Assembly: GCF_030272615.1 (NCBI RefSeq)
Contig: NC_081411.1
Span: 214,940,654-215,004,653, forward strand
From: Cryptomeria japonica
Taxonomy: Eukaryota; Streptophyta; Pinopsida; Cupressales; Cupressaceae
Reading direction: 5' to 3'
Length of the DNA: 64,000 nt
Positions within the stretch are counted from its first letter, which is position 1, and each line of letters opens with the position of its first letter. A program made the translations under genes and the position numbers. This document shows, in pieces, positions 24,501-34,395 of the stretch. The notes under the pieces are model-generated. The model searched no databases, had not been told where the DNA came from, and worked only from the letters and a program-made list of their open reading frames with translations.

Positions 24501-24881
24501 ATAATGACAAGCACACTCAATCATCAACTCATGGCACTGAACAGCTGGAGGAAAGCCGGCCGCCTTAATGATGCCACTCTCGATTATTCTCCGGGCGACA
24601 GGTGATGGCTTGCCAATGTAAGGGACCTCTCGAAACTTCTTCGTGCTGAAGTTGCCCAAGTTGGTATCTCCAATGTTGCTCCACTTCGACACGATCTTGG
24701 TCTCCACTTCTTCGGTCTTTTGATCTTCCTTCATGAGAGCTGGACGACTGGTGGATGCTCCCGCCTTCAGGGTCGCCATACCTACACAACATTTCATAAT
24801 GAGAACTAGATTTTGCAATGAATAACATAGATTAGAGAATAATTTTTTAGGAAACATCATGATAAGTCTTAGAGTTATCAT
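21558..24881 (-). CDS. LTR-encoded protein of unknown function, intact (1,107 codons)
   Basis: I do not recognise this protein. The open frame is 1,107 codons without a stop. The likely start is Met35 (ATG at 24777-24779, MATLKAGASTSRP), because the first 34 residues look like translated AT-rich leader and copy B shares similarity only from about residue 65. Residues 65-575 form a conserved, apparently globular region rich in W, Y and F. Residues 612-648 are a lysine/arginine/serine run that could be a nuclear signal, and 655-705 are acidic and probably disordered. IPDWLKERL lies near 714-722, 803-835 is a likely coiled coil, and 860-1107 is predicted helical from composition. No DDE, RT, protease or zinc-knuckle motif is visible. 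It lies inside LTR D, and a broken homologue occupies the same place in LTR B. A gag-like, DNA-binding or chromatin-related accessory role is only a guess. Confidence 0.8.
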   Translation of the reverse strand: MITLRLIMMFPKKLFSNLCYSLQNLVLIMKCCVGMATLKAGASTSRPALMKEDQKTEEVETKIVSKWSNIGDTNLGNFSTKKFREVPYIGKPSPVARRIIESGIIKAAGFPPAVQCHELMIECACHYDPQSRTIVSNEGDTLAYLSEEAISEAFHLPEHRDMIYKSIEGARSMYDDDPDACLSIINKNWLLKSRPRLSKIPNTPHRIDFQEEYRDLITMLNRVTGAPHAFYFEKWMFYFIQVIVQGKGTIHWARMISHCLDVQLRRLKATKSFHMSSYVIYALIRSFEYAGLPHRGVIGRGPGEVRACDSYAYLHHPPGSNYKLVNDTFTMNITRTLQGGIHNRLSQDAQELVKRYGAWFIQFPKFTYIRVHGCPSPPYMLPRYPTDRIVLLEVTRQLAAYAKAFRHRHGNGVPVPIILGNSVEVCPNVLAMDDVEKELALYSFSSFALRESFNPHGHLEETVGRKFKHEYQIEDFMMNLLDDLEVKRKMHSRLPLDFIRKCRIYRVADQAQDSGRHIQSSYDRESKSIRLDWNEPEVVDLDALMAPVLSCTRRWVDVQHQKLREQGIAMTFTLEEKPAEGGASVSEGNPNPRNLGEGNLRCANEGNLHPRGSKRKERSEKKESSKKKQGANRDRSSGTSSRLEKRTLQVEESMESMVQNDRQEERQAPQGSPDGSLQDYELDEDKEDNEITSPPREEEVVHKEIQVKETRSAIPDWLKERLTKVIVIEDEDNAIGLESLVGRSHEVTEKRKATKMSKMIRDETGSRKLQIATPTVDKYEGEILAEEYDIQTFELGPSTAEQTLDDATDSFEALKDKLREEMEKNRKLEREVGAWRTYFSHLNEPLGRQDPARSPVQALPLQSINEAERFRNMVQHTSTWMDKSHTVAVEFVTRMMKIIHQAIQVLEIIHNLMITVAAFAHTKDVIIPVLKVIRHTSRKVLAQEKIMDGGPHSLLQWSTVLHMKSVLFEDINTRCSQVEEVINPIQDRVFEVLRTILGRRIEVETDVDMQELEDRIKVIFCKDANVTDEQYDQMFATMLLIERTKELESSWDAALLDAFDQVIHLEESMKNLPEIPIAEIEGIVSRFIAYAKKENWKGNKILDERLL

Positions 24882-25659
24882 TTCCTAAAAAACGATTGAG
24901 CTAGGAATTCAAAATTTCAAAATTTCAAAATTTAAGCTATGACGATCAACGTACAAAATTTAAAACAATAAAACCAATATCGCCATACCTCAGTTGAGAG
25001 CTAACTCTAGAATGCAAAATGAATAAAATCGCCTAGGCAAAATTGATATTAGATGGCTTCAACGTGATCTCCTCTTCAAATTAGCAACTTCGCCACCTTT
25101 GGTATGTCCTTGACGTGATCTCCAATATCCTTGGCAAGTTCGCTCAAAATGGAAACTAAGTTCACATTCCTTTGATGATATTAGCGCCTTCCTTTGCTTG
25201 AAATGAAATTCGCACCTTAAAACATAACTTGCGCTTCTCCTTTGTCTTCCTCAAATCGCACTTGAATGAAGATGGTAAAATGATAATGTAAAAATAAAAA
25301 TCTTCACCTCCTTTTATAAGCGCTCATACCTCAATTACCACTAGGCCAACCTTGGTAAAATTAGGCAATTAAAATGATTTTTTTTTAAATAAATAACAAA
25401 GCCGACTTCACAATCCAAGCGCTCCATTTGATTTTTTTAATTAATAATTAATAATTAATTATTAAATGCCATCATTTTTTAATTAATAAATTCGATTGTT
25501 TTTTTTTTTTATACAAAGGCAAAAAAATAATTAATTAACACCAAGCGCAATATTTAAATGCTAATTAATTGAATTTTTTAATTTATCGAATTTTAGCATT
25601 TAAAATAAATTCAAAAATATTTGTTTGAGCGCCAAAATTGGAGAGTGGAAAAATACAAA

Positions 25660-27590
25660 CCTCATCGCCCTGGTCCCTGACTGAGGGACAGGAGCGATCC
25701 ATCATCTTGGTCTTGATTCTTGCAATTTTGACGTCCAAAGTCCCCATTCTTACGTTGAATTTGGCATTTTTGCTAGGGATTTCGAGCTAGATTGACTTAC
25801 TTGTGTGAACAAGTGCTTCTTGATGTGATATCGCCCTGGTCCCTTGGAGAGGGACAGGAGCGATCTTGATGTTTTCTCCATTTCAAGCTCAAATTGGTAA
25901 CATTTTAACGTTCACCTCCTTTGTATCGCCTTCCAAATGATGTTTTAAACCTTATGCAACTTTGCTTTGACGTGATCTTCAAAGGATAACAAGTGACTTA
26001 GCAAATATCGCCCTGGTCCCTTAGAGAGGGACAGGAGCGAACTAGATGTTTTTCCCTCGATCTCAAATTTCCATCATAAGGTGAATAATAACATTGTTTC
26101 TTTACTCCACGCTTGCTTTTCTTGACTTCTACAAGGCATTTAGACGTTGGAAGGATCATCGCCCTAGTCCCTTGGAGAGGGACAGGAGCGATCCTTATGT
26201 TCTTACTTGAAATTCTTCATTCTTGATATCAACTCCTCGTTCATTGCCTTCCAAATGGCGTTTTAAACCCTTTGCAACTTTGTTTTGTCATGATTTTGAA
26301 GGAAAATGAATGTTTAAATAAAAATCGCTTTGGTCCTTGTCCAATGGACAGGAGCGATATAGCTTCTTTGTTCAAATTGGTATTCATTTGACGTTTGAAA
26401 CCTTTGTATATCATCTTCAAAAGACACCTTAGACCTTGTGCGACCTCGCAAAACCTTGACTTAGCATGAATTTGGAAGGATTTGGCCAATATGATAAATA
26501 TCGCTCTGGTCCCTGCCTGAGGGACAGGAGCGAACTTAGGTATTTTGAGCTTGTGTTTACTTTCTTCAACTTGCCATCGCCTTCATCGCATAAAATGAAG
26601 TCCCTTTGATCCTTCTTAGCCGCTTGGTACTTGTTAAACTTTCAAAATCTAGGTCTTTATGAGGATTTCGCTCTAGTCCCTGCCTGAGGGACAGGAGCGA
26701 ATTTAGGTATTTTGGTGTAATTCCTTCAACATAGGCGACTTTGGACACTTCGTTCTTCATTGAGATACCTTGAGACGTCCTCACCACCATGTATCCAAAC
26801 TTGGAGTGTCTTGAACTTGGAGGAAAGGCAATATAACCATCATATCGCCCTGGTCCCTGACTAAGGGACAGGAGCGATTCTGCTCTTGTAGGCTCCATCT
26901 TACTTTGCTAACCTCAAAATTTATCTTCAACGGTCTTGTTGTACCCCCTTTCATTCATCTTTGGCTTGGAAATCCTTCAAACTTGGCAAGAAAATCATCT
27001 AAGACAAAAATCGCTCTAGTCCTTGACTGAGGGACAGGAGCGAACTTGAGCATTTGGGTCCCTTGTTGATGTTTTGTAATCTTCATTTATCTTCAATAGG
27101 TTCATTTCACCTCCTTTCTTGCCCTCGAACTCAAAACCTGCTTGATCTTTGCCCAGAACATGCCCTATGAAGAATTTCGCTCTGGTCCCTGGGAGAGGGA
27201 CGGGAGCTACAATGGATTTCGCCCTGGTCCCTGACTGAGGGACAGGAGCGATCTTGTACTTTTGGCCATTTTTCTTCATGTTTGTGCCTTCAAATTATAT
27301 TCAACTGGTAAAATGCACCTCTTTGGACCTCTTCAAATCATCAAGTTGTTAAAATCCTTCAAGGACAAAGCAATATTTGATTTTGAGCTCCGGTCCTTCA
27401 CTGAGGGACAGGAGCGATTTTTACTCCTGGGGCATTTCCGTGTTCATGAAATTCTTCAATTTATATTCAACGGAAAGATCATGCCTTTCTCTATCACTTC
27501 CAATTCGAAATTCATCTTGACTCTGCAGAGACAGTAAGATTTTTGAAAACGAGCTCCGGTCCTTCACTGAGGGATAGGAGCGATTTTGCT
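25660..27590 (-). repeat. Array of thirteen hairpins in LTR D, arms different from A and C
   Basis: The plus-strand units have the shape ATCGC-CCTGGTCCCT-gactg-AGGGACAGG-A-GCGAT. Measured at the GAGGGAC core they lie at 25683, 25849, 26026, 26177, 26343, 26519, 26686, 26863, 27029, 27195, 27237, 27403 and 27569. Intervals are 166, 177, 151, 166, 176, 167, 177, 166, 166, 42, 166 and 166. The stems differ from LTR C by paired changes: TTTCGC/GCGAAA becomes ATCGC/GCGAT, and GACCC/GGGTC becomes GTCCC/GGGAC. Confidence 0.92.
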
Positions 27591-27991
27591 CCTACAGGCC
27601 AAAATATCAAGATTTCATAAGTTTAATCACTTCACAAGGTAAAAACAAATCATTCCCAATGCCCAGGATCAAAAATCAAAAAAGTCAAAATTTGGTCAAA
27701 ATTACTCAATTGGACAAAAATTCACATTTCATCATCAACACTTAGACAAATTTAGACTTTGCACTCAAAATTCCAATTGAAAATAGACCATTCTGGCGAA
27801 TTCATTTCATTCAAAATTTGCATCTTACGAAAGGAAGCTCAAAAAGCTCTCAAAACTTGACTGGATTCTGGCCTGAATAGATCGAAAAGGGAACCCTAAG
27901 GCTTGACCCTAAATTCAGACAACTGATGAACTAACAAAACCCTAAAAGCGAAGCGAAAAGCGGGCAAAAAAAACAAGCAAAAAGAGGGGGT

Positions 27992-28008
27992 CCCCATTTT
28001 AAATGGGG
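27992..28008 (-). other. LTR D terminal hairpin CCCCATT-TTA-AATGGGG
   Basis: It has the same stem as in the other copies with a different 3-nt loop, 23 bp from the LTR end at 28031. Confidence 0.85.
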
Positions 28009-28036
28009 CGATGTGTGAAATGGTCACAACAGTAAT

Positions 28037-29470
28037 GAAAATGGAGTTTTCACATGAAAACTCCACACTCAAGGGGTATTTATGATTTCAATCCAAAAAC
28101 CAGGTCTTATAACTTTGAAAACCCTCATCCCATTAAGTCCAACATGATCTTTCTTACTGAAAATTTGGATAAATCCACAAAAATCACCTCCAACTAATTT
28201 TGAAAACTCAGAGGAATATAATAAATCTGCACTTAACCAACTTCACCTTCGATGGGGAGAGAAGAAAAGACAAGAAGACAGAAAGATCTTTAGGAAAACT
28301 CAGAAAATTCGAATGATCTGCCTCCTACTAGCTGGTTATACTCCAAAAATCTGCAGATACTTGATAAGAATGAGGTTGAAAAACTAAAACTCCTTCAAGA
28401 GTTCGCTCAATCTGCAAGAGATCACCTTCCAATCTGCAAAAGCTTCTTCGAAATAACTCTCAATATTACTCTTAACTTGCTCAGAAAGTTTGAACCTTAT
28501 GTGTGAGAATGAAGAAGTAAAGAAGGTATTTGTAATGAAGTTTGACTTTGCAATTAGAAGCACGCAGATCTTTTCCAGTTCATGTTTCTAATTCGACTTC
28601 AACCTTGAGAAAGTTTCCAATTTGATTTTGAGTTGCAATGTCATCTTCTTTAAGTCCAAATTCTTCACTTTACAACTTTCTAATTTGTTTTTCCACTTCA
28701 TATTCGAACTAGACTCGTAGATTGGCATCTTCCAAAAAGTTTCTAATTTGGAACTCAGTCCAAAATTGCCTCAATCTGCAAGTATCCTCTTTCTAATTTT
28801 GATTCATGGTTCAAATCTCTCACAAACTCAAGTTTCTATTTTGATTTTCCAGCTCATATTCGAACTTGATCTTCAAATATCACCTTTTAAAACTTTCTAA
28901 TTTGGAACTTAGTTCGAATTTCATGAAGATTTGGATGACATCACCAAGGAATATTCGAACTTGCTGTTGACTTTGCTTGACCTCTAAGTGTAGGGTGGAC
29001 TTTCTAGCTCATGGATCTAACTTGTTGCAATGTTGGGCGAACTTCCATCATCATACTTTTCAAGGCAGACTTTTGAAGTACCACCAAGGGTGGAGTTTAA
29101 GTGATCTTCAAGATGGCAGACTTTTGAGTGACCACCAAGGGCGGACTTTGAAGACTTGGCATCATGGGCGGACTTTTGAGACATCTCCATCATCAACTTG
29201 GATAGGGCGGAGTTTTGAGTGACCACCTCCAAGGGCGGACTTTGAAGACTTCAAGAGGGCAGACTTTTGAAGACTTCAAGAGGGCAAACTTTTCTTTGAC
29301 TTAGACTTGCTTTGAGGTCCACTTACTACTTACCAATCCCCTAGGGCAGACTTTGAGCACCTTTCACTTCATAGGGCGGAGTTTAAGTCTTAGGCTCCAC
29401 TACTTTGCTTGGGGGAGCGGACTTTTTCATGTCTTGAAACTCAACCATGAAGAGGGTGGACTTTTCATCC
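28037..29470 (-). repeat. 5' part of LTR B with an AGGGCGGACTTT short-motif array
   Basis: This is the part of LTR B to the right of the D insertion. From 29036 to 29470 the motif AGGGCGGACTTTTGA and close variants recur about fourteen times, mostly 23-30 bp apart, and it is not palindromic. It occupies the place taken by the hairpin array in A, C and D. The rest (28037-29030) is AT-rich DNA in which I see no coding region. Confidence 0.75.
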
Positions 29471-30002
29471 CCTGCCATAACACTCACAATTTCTTCAATT
29501 TTAACCAGATTGACTTGAAATTTGAAATCCATACTCAGGCAAACCATTTGAAGCATCATGACCCCTAAAATGTAGGAGCTTAGCTTTTTAGGTCAAAACT
29601 TGGAAATTCTCGATTGCGATCGAAGTAGGTCAGTGGTACCAGTGCAAACCCTAGGTCCCCACTCTAAAAAAGCAAAAAGCAGGCATCCCTAAAAAATAGG
29701 GAAAACTTTTTAAAAATAGCCATACCAGGGATCGGGCTAAAAATGCCAAAAACAAAACTTCCTAAAAAATAGGAAAAAGCAAAAAAGCAAACTTTTTTAA
29801 AATAAAAAGTTGTTCAAATTCATACAAATCAATTGAGTTCTTCATCCTTTGGCCTTTCTGGGCACTTCGATGACATCTGGACTCTATTATCACTTGACTT
29901 GCAAAAACTGACTTTTAATCCTTAGGACTCAAACCGTTCAAAACTTGAAGCAGAAGGCCACAGGCACTAACAAAAACCCTAGAAAGCGGGAAAGGAGAGG
30001 GT

Positions 30003-30019
30003 CCCCATTTACAATGGGG
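30003..30019 (-). other. LTR B terminal hairpin CCCCATT-TAC-AATGGGG
   Basis: It has the same conserved stem near the 5' end of LTR B, again with a different loop, even though B's internal array is unrelated to that of A, C and D. Confidence 0.82.
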
Positions 30020-30043
30020 CAATGTGTGAAAAAGGTCACAACA

Positions 30044-30360
30044 GGTTCATGGAGTGTTGAATACAGGAATTGTTGCTTTTGTTGATATTGAAACACAACT
30101 TCACTAACAAAGGAGTTTTAGCATGAAGAGACCTCAAGAATATTCAAAAAATTTGAAGGCTTTAGAGTCATGGTTGCTAATGGGTTCACTATTTCTTGCT
30201 CAAGGAGAATTCTACGATTGAGTCTACACTTGGGCAACTACAAGATCAATGATGATTTCTATGTGTTAAGCATTGAAGACAGCAATGTTGTTCTTGGCAT
30301 TAAGTGGCTTTGTTCATTAGGTGAGGTCACCTTAAATTTGCAATCTTCTTTCTCATGATA
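30044..30360 (+). pseudogene. Gypsy protease remnant, continuation of the gag element
   Basis: The first bases complete the frame broken at 10708 by LTR B: ...TCATGGAGTGTTGAATAC, as in the intact duplicate at 10370. The translation then gives FRVMVANGFTISCS, LSLHLGNYKINDDFYVLSI and NVVLGIKWLCSLGEVTLNLQ. This is the retropepsin C-terminal half of plant gypsy elements (VLGI.WL...). The catalytic region upstream is damaged (DIE in place of DSG in the sister copy). The frame ends at 30358 and I see no reliable RT after it. Confidence 0.78.
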
Positions 30361-31109
30361 TTGCTTTCCTTTCCCATATATTTTACACGCTTTGTCGTGT
30401 AAGCAATGAAGCTCACTTGGGTTTGAGAATTACAGTGGCATTGAATCAAGATTTTAGATTTTTCACTAGCCACGACTTCACCTCAGAAACCACAATGACT
30501 TAGAGCAATAGATTAAGCATGTAAAAATAGAGTCATTGAAAGATGTTCGTATCAAGACACAATAAGCGATTCCCTTCCAAGTCAAGTACAAGTCCTAACT
30601 AAATGATGAAGTTGGACAGAGACAACCTCAAATTCTAAAGAACTTCAAGAATAAATATCTAGGAAATGGACTAAACATAAGATCCAAACTTTTGCCAGCG
30701 TGTGAGAGAACAACACAAACGCTTGCTTCACAACTGAAGGCTCCCACTTAGGACACCCAAACTAAGCAAAACAACTAACTCTAAAGCAAACTAAGACTAA
30801 ACAGCTTGAGCCACCTAAAAAATCTTAAGCCAACTAACTCAAGGCAAATTAACACCTATCTCAACAAAACCCCTAAACTAAAACATGCGGAAAGAAAACC
30901 TACTCTAAGCTATATACAAGACTCCTAGAGCGGACACGACTCAAGGAAGCGAAACATATACATGACCTGGCATGACTTCTCAAGATATGCAACAAGAGCA
31001 TGGCAACAATGACAATTCGGAGACAAGCAGACTCATCCTTAAACTCGGAGAAGCAAGCTCTCACAATGCATTTCTCATACTCTAGAAAAACTTCACGCAA
31101 GATTATCAG

Positions 31110-31421
31110 TTACGATATCTCATTGGAATCATTATCTATCCATATGCAAGTTGTTTTCCCAAAACCTCCATAATCAAAATCATAGTAACTTTCAAAGCTA
31201 GGATTAAGGAAAGAGACAACCTGACGTTGTTCGTGTTCAAGTGGAAACTCTTGCTCACCATCCATCAATGTATCATCAGAAGAGAGATCAGGGGGTTGCA
31301 ATTGGTGATGGATCATCCCACGAGCATCTACAACATGTTGATTCTCACTTGCTAGCCCTTCTTGAATCCTTAGGAATGGAAGTAGCACAACCTCGAATTG
31401 CTCTTTACTCTTCACTTCCAT
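31110..31421 (-). pseudogene. Acidic fragment in the internal region of element G, unrecognised
   Basis: This 103-codon frame contains ARGMIHHQLQPPDLSSDD, and a similar GMIHHQL.PP phrase can be read near 32040 in a broken frame. The remainder is acidic and glutamine-rich. Frames around it are interrupted by stops. It probably belongs to the same ancestral gag-like polyprotein as 32678-33112. No function is assigned. Confidence 0.35.
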
Positions 31422-32234
31422 GGTGGCAATAGGTTCAATATCTTGCCTAAACTAGGCATCCTTATGAAACTCCATAAGCATATCTTCAAAAATTAGAGTC
31501 TCCTTGATAAGCTGATCTTCAAAAATTTCTTCTAGTGGTTCCTCAAATACTGACATTGATGGTATTACCACCTCAAAGTGCTCTTTGCTCTCTAACTCTA
31601 TTTGTTCATCTTCAAGGAAGCTTGAAAGTTCTTCTTTTAAGACGGCCTAGAGCTCCTTATTTGACTCTTCTTCCTGTAGCAAGGATGATTGTTCACCAAG
31701 GACAATTTCTTCTTGAATAGGAGGTAAATACGAATCTCCTTGTTCTTGGAGCAATGAAGTATCAAGTGATAGTGGTTCATGATAATCCTCGAAGCCGCTT
31801 ATGCTTTCTACTAAGTTCTCGCTCTCAATCTCTTATTGATCTTCACAAGTATCCATGTTTTGTGCAACTTCATGTCTTAGTGTCTCCACAAATTGAACTT
31901 CTCTTGCTACTATTTTGTTGCGTTGAACATCTTCCACTGCTTCTCCCACTTTCTTGGATATAGGGTATGCAAAACACATTAACCATCAAGTTGAACCATG
32001 CTACCAACTGGCCACTCTTCCCATAATGCTTCGGGAGGTCAAAGTTGATGATGAATCATGCCTCTTGCAGCGACTTGCTTGTCTTGGTACAACATTGACA
32101 ATGATTCCTCTTGTACTTCATGCATGAGATCTTTCAGCACCTCTTCGAATAGCATGATGGTGATGATTTCTTTGAGCGCCCCTCAAATTGTTCTTCATAT
32201 TTGGGCCCACTTGTGATAACTTGTAATTCTTTGT

Positions 32235-32552
32235 TCAACATCTCAATATGATCATTGCCTTCTCCAAGGCTACTACTTGCAACTTCTTGTAATTCATTAG
32301 CGTGAATGAAAATTCATCAAGGAATTCCTCTTCTTGCTTGATTTTTGAATCGCTCTTTTTCTTGACCATAGAGCTAACATATTGATCATTGCTTACCACT
32401 ACTATTGTTTCAACCAGCTCACTTACACTATCTTCTTGTGATTCTTCCTCTTGGGTTGGAGTTGTAGCATACTCCTCTTTAGGTGCAAGGTTTACAAAGC
32501 TGTCCACTACAATACATTGATCATCAGGTAGACTTGTGCTATCGACTTGCAA
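32235..32552 (-). pseudogene. Acidic low-complexity fragment in element G
   Basis: This 105-codon frame is rich in Glu, Ser and Val (QEEESQEDSVSELVET, then KSDSKIKQEEEFLDEF). It lies downstream of the CHHC-knuckle frame on the same strand. It could be the linker between a gag-like domain and a lost pol. Nothing more specific can be said. Confidence 0.35.
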
Positions 32553-32677
32553 CTGGCTTCCTTCACTGTCCAGTGATGTAGCAGTTCTTGTACTCCTCTA
32601 TACTCATTAGTTGCAAGGTATGCACTCCAAGCTCTATCCATGATATAATCGTCCCAAGATAGGATTGGCAATCTGAA

Positions 32678-33112
32678 CTAGCATCTGGCTTGATTGATAA
32701 TTTCTTGGCACCATGAGCAAGTGAATTCAAAGTGGGGTGCATTGTGAATTCTACACCATGATGGCAGCAGTATCTTCTCTAAGCGCAATTTACCTTTCAA
32801 AGCAAGTTGATTTTTTATTATCCCTATGAATCGTGAAAGAAGATCACCACTCACGGGAATGCTGAAATTGCTTGATTCCACCTCTGGCTTGGGGACATCC
32901 CAAAAGAAGATCTTTCCTTGTACTGCTGATTCCATCCTTGATAAGTATGTCAAGCAATGCATTTCATCATGTTCATCCGTCTTGTGGATTCTACACTGCC
33001 CTGGAGATGCAAACTCAGACAGTCTCCGTGGATGAAGTTGCATGATCAATTTCCACCAAAGTTGAAGAATATCAACTTGTTGCTCATCTCGACAATACTG
33101 CTGCCCTTCCAT
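32678..33112 (-). CDS. Gag-like protein fragment with two CHHC zinc-knuckle motifs
   Basis: The 144-codon frame begins about 340 bases inside the primer-binding-like site. It contains C40-x2-H43-x4-H48-x4-C53 (CRIHKTDEHDEMHC) and C120-x2-H123-x3-H127-x4-C132 (CRIHNAPHFEFTC). CxxH-type knuckles of this form occur in gag proteins of the Tat/Ogre branch of plant gypsy elements, where they bind nucleic acid. The middle is a helical segment without clear homology. The likely role is packaging of element RNA. It is short for a gag and may be truncated, and frames after it are broken. The knuckle pattern is seen directly; the lineage is inferred. Confidence 0.5.
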   Translation of the reverse strand: MEGQQYCRDEQQVDILQLWWKLIMQLHPRRLSEFASPGQCRIHKTDEHDEMHCLTYLSRMESAVQGKIFFWDVPKPEVESSNFSIPVSGDLLSRFIGIIKNQLALKGKLRLEKILLPSWCRIHNAPHFEFTCSWCQEIINQARC

Positions 33113-33447
33113 TTAGAAATCCCTCTTTTTTAATTTTCTGCTTTTTTTTTTTTTTGGTTTACTTTTTTGGATTTTCACCTTTTCTTCTTTTCTTTGGATG
33201 TTTTGGAATAAAAGAGATCTTGCAGATCTCAAATTTAACTTGAAATCTCAATTGGTACTAACTGCATGAATTGCTTCTTTTCTTTTGCGAGTCTAATTGA
33301 CAACCCAGCGTTTTTTTCTTTCCATTGAATTCACCTATTCAAGAGTTTGCATTCATGCTTTCACTGTCAACTAATTTTGTTGAGTAAAAAGGCTTGAGAC
33401 TACTCCCGCAAATATGAATTGTCAATTGTTCAGGCATTAACAATGAT

Positions 33448-33469
33448 CATGCCTTCCTAGCGCCAGTTA
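33448..33469 (-). other. Primer-binding-like site next to LTR G
   Basis: Reading the minus strand, the LTR end ...CACATTAACA (left edge 33470) is followed by TAAC and then TGGCGCTAGGAAGGC. A TGG-starting tRNA-complementary stretch within a few bases of the 5' LTR is the usual minus-strand primer site. The exact tRNA is not assigned. This is the evidence that TGTTGTGAC units are true LTRs. Confidence 0.65.
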
Positions 33470-33471
33470 TG

Positions 33472-34350
33472 TTAATGTGTTTTTATGCACCTCAAACCAA
33501 GGTATCTTATCCTCTTCAAATCGAGGTTTGGGGCGTCTCCCTTCCAATATTCTCTGTATTCTGGCAGGTACACCTCCTCTGTTATTTGCTCTGGTTCCTC
33601 TACTTCGAGCCTATAGCTCTGGAACATTTCGTAATCCTCCATCTGCCAGTGGAAGAGCCCGTTCAATGACCCTATCTCATCCTCGGAGCACTCTCCTAGT
33701 TTGAGAATCCCTTCGTCGTTGGGCTCCCTGCATCCCCGTCCTTCGTCCCTCAGGTCGCCTTCTCCTTCACCCTCCGATTCCGAAGATGATGCTAGTTCCT
33801 CACTAACCAACTACGTCCCAAGATCTATGATAAACTTCCTTCCTCCATTCTCCATAGACAAAGTGTTCTTCTTCCAATTGTGGGTGGCCTTGGCTGCCAC
33901 CAGCCACCCTCTCCCTAAGATCGCATCATACCCTTTTTTCTTTAGTGGGATTACCACGAAGTCCAATATGAAGGGTTGCGTCCCGATGGTAACTTGATGG
34001 CCCATCAGTGTCCCGATGGGTTTGATTCCATGCTGATCTGCTCCCAGCAGATTGAATGTAGATGGTCACAGCATCGGCTTCCCCAGCTTCCGCCAGGTTT
34101 CTTCTGGAAGAACATTCACTCCTGATCCACCATCGACGATGGTATCGATTAGAATGGTGCCAAGGATACCCATCTCCACAATGGTTGGGTTCCTTCCAGT
34201 GTTAATTGCCAGCAGCATGGGGTCTATTGCAGACCCCCCAGGAACATCTGTGCAGTGGTTGGTATTGGTGCGTGGTTGGGAAAGATTATTTAGCAACGCC
34301 ATTCGTAATTGAGGCATTGTCTGGAGGAGGTCGTGTACCTTCACAGGCAC
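33472..34350 (-). pseudogene. Gypsy aspartic protease region, broken
   Basis: The frame 34350-34066 contains GTILIDTIVDGGSGVNVLPEE, a retropepsin active-site block with Asp-Gly-Gly in place of the usual Asp-Ser/Thr-Gly. The next frame, 34005-33811, gives VVIPLKKKGYDAILGRGWL, the conserved second half (YD.ILGR.WL). The third, 33810-33472, is acidic and ends YLPEYREYWKGD. Its last residues (KRIRYLGLRCIKTH) are translated LTR G sequence, so the element is truncated there. RT, RNase H and integrase are missing. The breaks between frames are frameshifts or stops. It follows the zinc-knuckle region of the same gag-pol. Confidence 0.8.
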
Positions 34351-34395
34351 CTCCAGTTTTAAAATTTGATTTAGTATAGCCTCCTCCGCCTCGGG

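Larger units (their letters stand above)
20522..28031 (-). mobile_element. LTR D of the TGTTGTGAC family, carrying an intact 1,107-codon ORF
   Basis: It runs from TGTTGACGTG to GGTCACAACA and is flanked by the perfect duplication GTAAT (20517-20521 and 28032-28036). On the minus strand it holds, in order, a terminal hairpin, 13 hairpin repeats, about 0.8 kb of AT-rich DNA (24900-25660), a long intact reading frame, a telo-box/TATA promoter block, and the 3' terminus. There are no internal direct LTR copies, RT or integrase, so the unit behaves as a single very long LTR. It sits inside LTR B and is therefore younger than B. Confidence 0.85.
10709..30043 (-). mobile_element. LTR B of the TGTTGTGAC family, interrupted by LTRs C and D
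   Basis: The outer boundary is TGTTGGTGTT on the left and GGTCACAACA on the right. The flanks GGTTT (10704-10708) and GGTTC (30044-30048) are a target duplication with one change. The host reading TTTTAGGGTT...CATGGAGTG, seen intact at 10361-10380, is split exactly here. Once C (13442-19040) and D (20522-28031) are removed, B is about 6.2 kb and reads on the minus strand: a 5' part with a short-motif array, a broken large gene, then an 0.8-kb 3' part. It carries no RT, integrase or internal LTR pair, so it is one large LTR-like unit. Confidence 0.8.
30400..33469 (-). mobile_element. Internal region of the element headed by LTR G
   Basis: This region reads on the minus strand, starting at the primer-binding-like site next to LTR G. 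It holds a gag-like frame with two CHHC knuckles (32678-33112) and then acidic, broken frames, including 32235-32552 and 31110-31421. The phrase GMIHHQL.PP appears twice (near 31290 and 32040), which suggests an internal duplication. No RT or integrase was found. The left end is not defined: 30360-30900 is a mixture I could not assign, and no 3' LTR was seen. It may be a non-autonomous (LARD-like) element or a truncated one. Confidence 0.5.

Noticed and set aside
20522-28031. D as a DNA transposon with TGTTG/CAACA inverted ends
   Set aside because: The ends are only about 5 bp inverted, the duplication is 5 bp, no transposase motif is visible, and LTR G of the same family has an adjoining primer-binding-like site. 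The idea is not excluded if the unknown ORF proves to be a transposase.
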